Assembly (NCBI RefSeq): GCF_023159225.1
Contig: NC_063174.1
Coordinates: forward strand, 43,578,191-43,642,190
Origin: Perognathus longimembris pacificus
Taxonomy: Eukaryota; Chordata; Mammalia; Rodentia; Heteromyidae
Direction: 5' to 3'
Length of the DNA stretch: 64,000 nt
The position numbers and the translations under genes were made by a program. The notes below the pieces were generated by a model. It searched no databases. It had not been told where the DNA came from and worked only from the letters and a program-made list of their open reading frames with translations. Within the stretch, counting starts at the first letter, position 1, and each line of letters opens with the position of its first letter. Of the stretch, positions 12,984 through 23,240 are shown one piece after another.

Positions 12984-15900
12984 AGAAGCCAGGGACAGTG
13001 CTCAGGCCCTGAGTCCAAGCCCCAGGAATGGGGCAAACAACAAAATACCCTATGCATATCCTACAAAATTAAGAAAAGTGAGGGAAGGGGTGGATTGGGA
13101 GGAATGGGTGACAATGTTGAAATGGATGATATTGATCAACATGTACTTTATTCATTGTTGAATGGCAACTCCTTCGTACGAACAAATTTTTTTAATATAT
13201 GTGTACCCACCTGGAATTGCAAACCGAGTAGCACAAAGGAAAGACTGAATTCTAGGGGCTGGGAATATGGCCTAGTGGCAAGAGTGCTTGCCTCGTATAC
13301 ATGAAGCCTTGGGTTAGATTCCTCAGCACCACATATATAGAAAATGGCCAGAAGTGGCGCTGTGGCTCAAGTGGCAGAATGCTAGCCTTGAGCAAAAAGA
13401 AGCCAGGGACAGTGCGCAGGCCCTGAGTCCAAGCTCTAGGACTGACCAAAAAAACAAAAACAACAACAAAAAAAACACACTGAATTGTAGCAATAGTCAG
13501 AGCCCTGATCAAACTGTTCCTGATGCTTAGCCTTGCAAGTCTAAAAAGCCTGGCGAGTAAGCCGAAGACCCTAGAAAACTATGTGATCTGGCCCTGCCAA
13601 GGCAACCACAGGCAGGACTTCACAATCATTTCCCATCCTTTTCTCCTTATGGTAACCACTACCCTCTGTGAATCATTCTCTTGCTTTTATTTTTAGTTTG
13701 AACACCTAACTATGCACTTCTAAACAGTATTGCATCATTCTGCCTGTTTGCTGGGCTCAGTAGAAACATGCGGTAACACAGAACAGTTTTCTCTGTGGTC
13801 TGGTTTATTTCACAACACTATTTTAAGTCTGAAAGATTCATCAATGTTGTCATAGGCTCAAACATTTTCATTGTTGTACACCATTCCAAAAAAACACCAA
13901 AATTTATCTGTTGTTGACAGCTGGTTATTTTGGGGTTTGGACTATTATGAATTATGCTCCTATGAATATTTTTTCACATCTGTATAGTGAGCGCAGTGAA
14001 TATAAACATATGATAGAATGGTTAAGCAATAGAAATATAAATGTTAATGTTTGGTAGATAATGCTCTACTACTTGAGCCACAGCTCCACTTTCAGCTTTT
14101 TGGTGCTTAATTAGAATTAAGAGTCTCATGGACTTTCCTGCCTGGACTGGCTTAGAACAGCTACCTTCAGACATTGGAAACTGTATATACTGGTATTAGA
14201 ACTAGGGAAGTGAAAGGGAATATCAAAATCGAGAGACAAAGGATAAAAAGACAAACGACTCCAAAAGCAATACTTGCAAAACCATTTGGTGTAAACCAAC
14301 TGAACAACTCATGGGGGAAGAGGAAGAGGGAAAGGGGGAGGGGGAGGGAGGAATGAGGGAGGAGGTGACAAATAGTACAAGAAATGTACCCAAGGTCTAA
14401 CATATGAAACTGTAACCTCTCTGTACATCACTTTGACAATAAATAGGGGAAAAAAATCTACCTTCAGCTCTCAGCTTAGGCATGAGCCACTAGCACTTGG
14501 CCATATTAATATATCTATTTGGCCACTCTGATGAAACGGTCATGTTCATTTAGCTTGTATTTCACTTATATTTCTTGACCTTTCTAAAATCTTCTTTTGT
14601 TAAGTACCTATCCAAGTCTCTTGCCCTTATCACTACTGGATTGTCTTTACTATTTATAGAAGTTCTGGATACAAAGACTGCCAATTATAATATAATTTTG
14701 TAATTACCTGCATCTACCCCAGGGTTTACTTTTTCACCTTTTTAATAGTGTTCTTTGAAGAACCACAGTTCCTTAACACTATCAAAACTTATTAATCAGG
14801 GCTGGGAATATGGCCTAGTGGCAAGAGTGCTTGGCTCGTATACATGAGGCCCAGGGTTCAATTCCCCAGCACCACATATATAGAAAATGGCCAGAAGTGG
14901 TGCTGTGGCTCAAGTGGCAGAGTGCTAGCCTTGAGTAAAAAGAAGCCAGGGACAGTGCTCAGGCCCTGAGTCCAAGGCCCAGGACTGGCAAAACAAAAAA
15001 CAAAAAAAAAAACTTATTAATCAGAGTTCCTTCATTTGTCTTTATGTGTCCCGTTTAAGAAATCTTTCACTATATAGCAATCCATAAAACATTCTAATTA
15101 TCGTCTACAAGGTCACTGTAGTCATACCATCCTGGAGACAATGCAGGCTCATTATCAGACCACTGCAATAAAGTAAATATCACAATAATGTGCGTCACAC
15201 AAACCACGTGGTTTTCCAGTATATGTAAAAGTTATACTTATGTCCACTTTCAGCTCAAAGATTCACTGTTAGTGTAAGGGAATCCATGTATAACAGAACT
15301 CGCCTTTGTCCAATTGTTTCTTGGCTTGGAGAACTAAACACTCTTGCTCTAGCATAAAAACAATGTGTTGAAATCTAGATGAAAAAGATTGCATGTTTAA
15401 TCCACATGATAAATGAGAAAACTGAGGTTCTGAGGTTTAATCTCTCTCATGAAGATTAGTAGGTCAATGAGAACATGAGATTGCAATCCAAATAGTTTCA
15501 CTGCATATCCATATCCCTAACTATGAAGATTTTCTGCCTCCATTAAGAGATGAAAAATTCCGGGCTGGGAGTATGACCTAGTGGCAAGAGTGCTTGCCTC
15601 CTACACAAGAAGCTCTCAGTTCGATTCCCCAGCACCACATATATGGAAAACGGCCAGAGGGGGCGCTGTGGCTCAAGTGGCAGAGTGCTAGCCTTGAGCA
15701 AGTCTTAAGAGGCCAGGGACAGTGCTCAGGCCCTGAGTCCAAGGCCCAGGACTGGCCAAAAAAAAAAAAAAGAAGAAGAAGAAAAATTCCTAAAGTATTT
15801 AATAATGGAAAAAGTTAGCTGACCATTAAGTACACAATACATGATGTCTTAAAAATAGGTATACCTTAATTATAAAATGTCTATTGATAGAATGTTAATG

Positions 15901-18900
15901 ATCATCTAGGCCTTCAAGCATTCATAACCTTTTGTGTGTGTGTGTGTGTGCCTGTATTGGGGCTTGTACTCAGGGGACTGGGCACTGTCACTCAAGGCTA
16001 GTGCACTACCATTTGGCTTTTTGGTGGTTAAATGGAGATGAGAATCTCCTGGAATTTCCTGCCTGGGCTGGCTTCAAACCAGATCTATGCTTTCTGAGTA
16101 GCTAGGATGAGAAGCGTGAGTCACCAGCACCTGGAGATTCATAACTTTTTTGCTGCTGGGAGGTTTTACTCAATGTCAATGACTGCTAGCTGATCAAGCT
16201 GGCTGCCGAGGGTTGGGTGGCTGTGGTAAGTTCTGTCTTAAGACAGAAGTTTACTGCATCTGTACTGACTGCCTCTTCCATCAGTAGCATTTTAATCATA
16301 GTAAAACTTCTTTCAAAATAAGAGTTAAATTTCACAAACCCTGCTAGCTGCTTTACTTACTAATATTCATGCACTACTCTAAATCCTTCACTGTCATCTC
16401 AACAGTCACAGAATCCCCATCTAGAGTAGTCTAAGCTCAAGAAACTACTCTGTGCCTGTAAGCGAGAAGCACCTCTTCATATACTGAAGTTTTATCACAG
16501 TGTTGCAATTCACTCACATCTTCAGGCTCTACTTTCAATTCTAGTTCTCTTGTTATTTCCACCAAATCGGCAGGCACTTGCCCCGCTGAAGTCTCAAACT
16601 CCTCAGTGTCACTTATGAGGGTTGGAATCAACTTCTTCCAAATGCCTGTTAATGCTGATATTTTGACCTTTTCAATGAACTCACAAACATTCTTAAGGAC
16701 ATTTAGATACTGCTAGAGGACATGAAAATGAATGAATCTCACTGTAGTTCTCCCTCAGAGCTCTTGGATAACCAGACATTGCCTCTGAGCAGCCCTCAAT
16801 AGAGGACTTAACATATTCATTCAGTGAACCATGTTGTATTGAGATGTGCTGTCATCCAGGCCTTATTCTATTTATACAACACAGGCAGAGTTGATTATCA
16901 TTTTGAAAGATCCCAGAATTTGCAGAGTGGCAAGCAAACTTTCAACTTGAATCAACAGCTATATTAGTCCCTAAGTCAGCCTGACCCATGAAGCCAGGCA
17001 TTGACTTCTCTCTACCTATGAAAGTGCTGCCAACAGGAGGCTATTTCATCAACACTGGAGATGTTAGTCACCTTCTTCCATGATCTTCCTCTATATAATT
17101 GGCTGCAGCCTCTATACCCATATTTGCTACTTCATTTCATGCTTTTTATGACATATAGACAACTTCTATTCCCCAAATGTCAAGAATCAATTTCTGCTAA
17201 CTTCAAACTTCTTCTGCAGCTACCTTACCTGTCTCAATCATCACAGAACTGGAGAGCTGGGACCTTGCTCTGGGTTTGGCACTGGCTGAAGGGAATGCTG
17301 TAGCTAAGTTAATCTGTCAAAACCATTAAAACTTTCTTCCTATCAGCAACAACACTGGCTTTCTTGTCATTCATCTGTTCACTGGAGTAGCACATTTAAT
17401 TTCCTTCAAGAACTTTTTTTTTTTTATCTATAACTTGAGTAACAAGCACAGAAACCCAGCTTTCAACCTGTTTTTGAAATGCCTTCTGTCTGAGCTTGTT
17501 TCTAGCTTTTGACCTAAAGGAAGATACATTCTTCCTTTCCTTTCCTTGTAAGTGTTCCTTTAAACACTTACAAGCCACTGGTTGGCTTAATATTGTGCCT
17601 CAGGGAAAAGGAAGATGTGAGGAGAGGGAGAAAGATGAGAGAGAACAGCTGGGTTGCAGAATACTCTGAACCCACACAATCATTGATAAGGCTGTTAGAT
17701 TATATGAAGGCAATTTATGGTGCCCCCAAACAAGTTCCATGTTAATATACAAAGATCATCAACAGATAAAACAATGAAAAAGTTTGTAATACTGTGAGGA
17801 TTAGCAAAAATGTGACATAAAAACATGAAGTGAACATATGCCACTAGAAAAATAGTGCTGATACAATTATTCAACACAGGATTATCACAAACCTTCAATT
17901 TATAGAAAACACAATTGCCTATAAAACAAGAGATGCTTGTAACTGCCTTTCACATTTTGTTCTACAATCCACCTAGAGTTGATGATTTTATCTGTATATG
18001 TGCGAGAGGCAATGATCTAGTTTCTTTTCTTTCTTTTAAGATATTCAATTGTGCCAGGTACAGATGGCTCACTCCTGTAATCCTACTCAAGAGGCTGATT
18101 TCTGAGAATCTCAGTCCATAGCCATCCTGAGCAGGAAAGTCCATCTCCAATTAACCACCAAAAAGCTGGAAGTGATACTGTGGCTCAAGTGGTAGATTGC
18201 TACCCTTAAGCAAAAAAGCCCAGAGACAGTACCTAGCCCCTGAGTTCAAGCCCAGGACCAGAAAAAAAATTTAAAAAAAAAAAAGAATTTAAAGGTATAA
18301 TTTAATCAACTGTTCAAAAAATAATGGAAGGGCTGGGGATATAGCCTAGTGGCAAGAGTGCCTGCCTCATATACACGAGGCCCTAGGTTCGATTCCCCAG
18401 CACCACATATACAGAAAACGGCCAGAAGCGGCGCTGTGGCTCAAGTGGCAGAGTGCTAGCCTTGAGCGGGAAGAAGCCAGGGACAGTTCTCAGGCCCTGA
18501 GTCCAAGGCCCAGGACTGGCCAAAAAAAAAAAAATAATAATGGAGGACCTCTAATGCAGAGGCAGAAAAATTAACACTTAAAATAACTTATTTATGGGCT
18601 AGGAATGTGGCTTAGCGGTAGAGTGCTTGCCTAGCATGTATGAGCCCTGGGTTCGATTCCTCAGTACCACATAAACAGAAATAGCCAGAACTGGTGCTGT
18701 GGCTCAAGTGGTAGAGTGCTAGCTTTGAGCAATGAAGCTCAGGGACAGTGCCCAGGTCCTGAGTTCAAGCCCCAGGACTGGCAAAAAACAAAATAACTTA
18801 TTTATACTGGACAACTTTTTGTCTGGGTTTAACTATTTTTAAAAATATGTTTAAAGTTGTTATAAAGGTGATGTACAGAGGGGCTAAGGTTTCATAAGTC

Positions 18901-21900
18901 AGATAATGAATACATATCTTTTTGGACAATTTCACCCTTCCTTTCCCCTAAAATTGTATTTTTCTTTTTTGGTATTGGAGATAGAACCCAGGATGTTGCA
19001 CTTGTAAGGCAAGCTCTTTGCTACAGAGCTACATCCTAGCCCTATATTTGACTATTATTTTAAATATGATTTTTCTTTTCATATTACCAGTATAGTTTCA
19101 GACATTCTGATCATGCCACTGATTTGAGCTCAGTATGTATTTTACATTTTCTTTACAAGAAGCACAAAGCAGGGTTTTCTTCCAAGCAGCTGGGTATCAG
19201 GTCAGGGTTTCTTTAGCACAGGTCTCATAGGACTTCCTCTTCACTAAGCAGGCTTCAAAGCCATAATTAGCCTAGCCTTTTTATTCTAGTGCAGAGGAAC
19301 CAAAGCATGCAACACAGTTACAGATCAAGGAGCTTAAGCGGAAACAAGTGACCATATGACCCAACTTCTCAGCCCTTAAGAGTAGACATGCTCTTCAGCC
19401 ATCATTCAGATTATATACCTTGTACTGTATGAACTGAATTAAGACATGACTAACCAACTATCTTAGTATTGTGTAAACAAACTGTACAAAATACTATTAA
19501 AATAATGGCCACAGTCAGATAAAATTTTAATGTTCTGAAATAAAATTGGAACAGAACACCAAAAAATGGGGCTGGAGGGTGGCTCTGGCAATACGGTATC
19601 TATCCACCAAGTGTGAAGCTCGGGAGTTCAAACCCTAGTATCACCAAACAGTGCCCAGACCCTGAGTTCAGGCTCCACAACCAAAAACAAAAAAAGAAAA
19701 ATAAACAAGTTTACCTGCCCTATTTCCAGTCCTAAACATCTAAATGGTAGCTACTGGAAGTGTGTACACCAAGCTAAGTTCTTCCTAACCTTAGGTCATA
19801 ACAGACTTTGCCCTTCATTTTCCCCAAAGCTTGAAAGACTTAAAAAAAAATTACCTGCACTTAAGTGATGCAATATAGGTATGCCTCAGAGAATTTCATG
19901 ATATGAAAGATGACTTCCTTTCTTCTCTGGGGAACTAAAGAACCCAGGTGCCCCAAATAAGAGGCTATTTTTAAAAAAAATTACAGCTGAGCATGGTAGC
20001 TCAATCCTGTAATATCCTAGTTACTTAGGAGATAGAGAAGCAGAAACTGAAGGATTTTGGTTCAAAGCCAGAATGGAACTGGGCATCTTCAGGGCAGCTT
20101 CAGTGGTAGAACACCAGACTTAAGCAAACAAGCTAAGGGACAGCACTCGATCTTTGAGTTCAAGCCCTAGTAAAGGCACAAAGGCACACAGGTGAGCATG
20201 TACATGTGTACATGTGCAAACACGCGCATACCTGGGCATAAAAATTCACAGACCCCAAGCTGGGCACTGGTAGCTCATGCCTGTAATCTTAACTACTCAG
20301 GAGGCTGAGATCTGAGAACTGTGGTTCAAAGCCAGCCCTTACAGAAAAGTCCATGAGACTTTTATCTCCAGTTAACCACTCAGAAAAAGCTGGAAGTGAA
20401 GCTCAAGTTGTAGAGCACTAGCCTTGAGCACAAAGAGGCTTGGGGAGAGCACTCAGGCCCTGAAATCAACCCCAGGACCGGTAAAAAAAAAAATAAAGAA
20501 AGAAAATTCACAGACCTCATCTCAATCAATGGCTGGGCATGGTGGCCTGCAACTGTCATCCAGTGACAAAGGGAAGCATAAACACCATAGTCCAAACCAG
20601 ATCAGACATTAAAGTGAGACCCTATTCTGAAAATAATCAAAGCAAAAAGGGGCTGGCAGAGTGGCTTATGTATTAGAGTGGATGCTTAGCAAGCATAGGT
20701 CCTGAGTTCACAGTTTAATATCACAAAACAAATTAAAAATTTACAGCTCATAAAACAGTAAGGACATCATGACCACTGAGGAGCTTAATTTATAAGGGAG
20801 CCTTTTTCTCCATCAAATTTTAGTTAACATACATGAAGGTCCTCTGTTAAAACCAGTTATGGGCTAGAAGCTGATAGCTCACGCCTGTATTCCTAGCTAT
20901 TCAGGAGGCTGAGATCTGAGCATGGAAGTTCAAAGCCAGCCTGGGCAGGAAAGTCTGTCAGACTCTATAATCTCCAAATAACTACCAGAAAACCGGAAGT
21001 GGCACTGTGGCTCAAAGTGGCAGAGCACTAACCTTGAGTTCAAGCCCCACAACCAACAAAAAACAACAAACAAAAAAACCAGTATGGTTCTTTTGGATAC
21101 TGACAAATCCCTGCTTTGAAGGCATTGAAATTCCCAAACTCTGAATTCAATAACAAGTGAGTATCCAACCTTTTATTTAACTGTTGCTTTATGAGGGCAA
21201 TAGAAACATTGTTCAACTTCAAACCCTCTTAGTTTCTCTACTGCTTATTTACTGAAATGTTTTCTGATGAAAAGTGACAGAAAGATCCAAACCCTAATTT
21301 TAAGTTTTTAATACTTACTCCCAAGTCTATAAAACTCTGGCAGTATATGCACACTGCCTTAGAAATCCAGCTTAACTTCCACCTAATATTAGGAACCAGA
21401 CTTTCATTGTAGGGATGGTCTAAATAACTACAAAATGCTAAGCAACATTCCTGGCCTACACTTACTAGATGTCAATAAGAGCTGCCCCTGGCTATGACCA
21501 CCAAAACTGCTTCCAGACATTGCCAGATGTGCTTCTGGTTAAGATCCACAGTTCTAATCCAAGGTTATCTAGTTGTAATCCAAGGTTATTTAATCCTTGG
21601 TTATCTCGGCCCTAATTTCCCACATTCACTGGTTCCACACTCAAAATTTTGTATTAAGATTCTTTCTGATCATCTAATTCAGCCAATATTTACAGAATCT
21701 TGGAGATATAACATCAAGGATTATAGGAGAAAAACTGGATAGATTCCCTTTCCACCTTCAAGAGACTTCTTAGGGCATAAGTACATAAAAAACTATAGTT
21801 TTTTGTTTGTTTGGGGGTGTGTTTTTTTTTGTTGTTGTTGTTGTTTGCCAGTCCTGGGGCTTGGACTTAGGGCCTGAGCACTGTCCCTGGCTTCTTTTTG

Positions 21901-23166
21901 CTCAAGGCTAGCAATCTACCACTTGAGCCACAGCGCCACTTCTGACTTTTTCTGTAAATGTGGTGCTGAGGAATCGAACCCGGGGCTTCATATATACGAG
22001 GCAAGCACTCTACCACTAGCCATATTCCCAGCCCAGAACTGTAATTTTTTTTCAAAAAAAGAAAAAAAACACTCAACTGCAAAACATTTTGCTTGTTTTT
22101 GTTTAGCTGTGGAATTCTCACCTCATCAAAGTGAAAACACCTTGAGAATAAAGACTATAACTTGTCCTGGAGTGCACAGACAATAAGAAGAACGGTTGTT
22201 TCATCATAATAAGGTGACAATTTCATATAGACAGTAAAACTCCAGAGCTAACTTGGTCAAGTTACCTTTTCTCAGTTGTACTTCGTTCTTTTGTAAAATG
22301 GGAAAGAGAGCAAGAAAAGGGGTGACATTGTCCAAAAACAATGTACACTTTATCTGATTTATGTAACTGTAACCCCTCTGTACATCACCCTTATAGTAAA
22401 AAAATAATAATAATGGAAAGAAATGATTGTTGGCAGGATTGAATCAGATAATACAAGTAATTTTTTTCTATATTTTGACACAGAGTAGTCAATACATGTA
22501 AACTTATCATTTCAGGAAGAAGAGCTTACATGGACTACAATAACAAATTCCTTCATAAACAGAAATCAGCTCTCATCCTCCTTTTGTTTTGCATGTGTAT
22601 AATGCTAGGACTTGAACCCAGGTCCTCATGCATGCTACATTGCGCCATATTCCAGTCTAAGAAGCATTTTAAATAGAAAGGCCTTAGGAGTGCTCCAAAA
22701 ATATATTTAAAGATAATAGATTTGATATTTATCATGTTCATAATTTATATTTTATATAAAATGCTTTGGTGTTTGTCATAAACACATGAGGACCTAAAGG
22801 AGAGGTTAGAATATACTTAATTTATAAACAGTAATACCCACAAGGGCAGGTACTTATTTCCTTAATCTTTTAGAAATTATGCCTAGCTTAGGATTTCTTT
22901 TGTGCTTTTTTTTCCCTTTTCTCTCATTTTGTTGTTACTTATGATGCTGGGGATCAAACCCAAGGTCTCATTCATGCTAGGTAAGTACTCTATCACTGAG
23001 CTACATCCTGACTCATGCTTAAAATTTCTAATGCCACAATCAAACATATGCCATTAATTTTCGATTTACAATAAGCACAAAAAGTCCAAAATTTTTAAAA
23101 GGCAAAAACAGATGTTTAAAATAACAAAGTCATGGGAAAGATTCTCTGGTAGGGGTGTGTGTCTCT

Positions 23167-23240
<74 letters not shown>

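Larger units (their letters stand above)
15121..17936 (-). mobile_element. Tigger1-like DNA transposon fossil (pogo/Tc1-mariner superfamily)
   Basis: On the minus strand, 17930-17600 matches the Tigger1 5' region. 17580-16430 is a decayed transposase with recognisable pieces: FLKEIKCATPVN near 17400, GREKSMPGF near 17010 and LELKVEPEDVSEL near 16530. 16430-15830 and 15250-15121 match its 3' region. It carries many stops and frameshifts and is dead. Later insertions interrupt it: an IDL-Geo at 15562-15780, a B1-Geo at 15931-16134 with TSD ATTCATAAC, and unassigned sequence with a MIR at 15250-15560. It lies in TMED8 intron 1 on the TMED8 strand. Confidence 0.88.

Noticed and set aside
16437..16631. 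ORF with LELKVEPEDVSEL as a possible gene
   Set aside because: It is a remnant of Tigger1 transposase with stops and frameshifts on either side.
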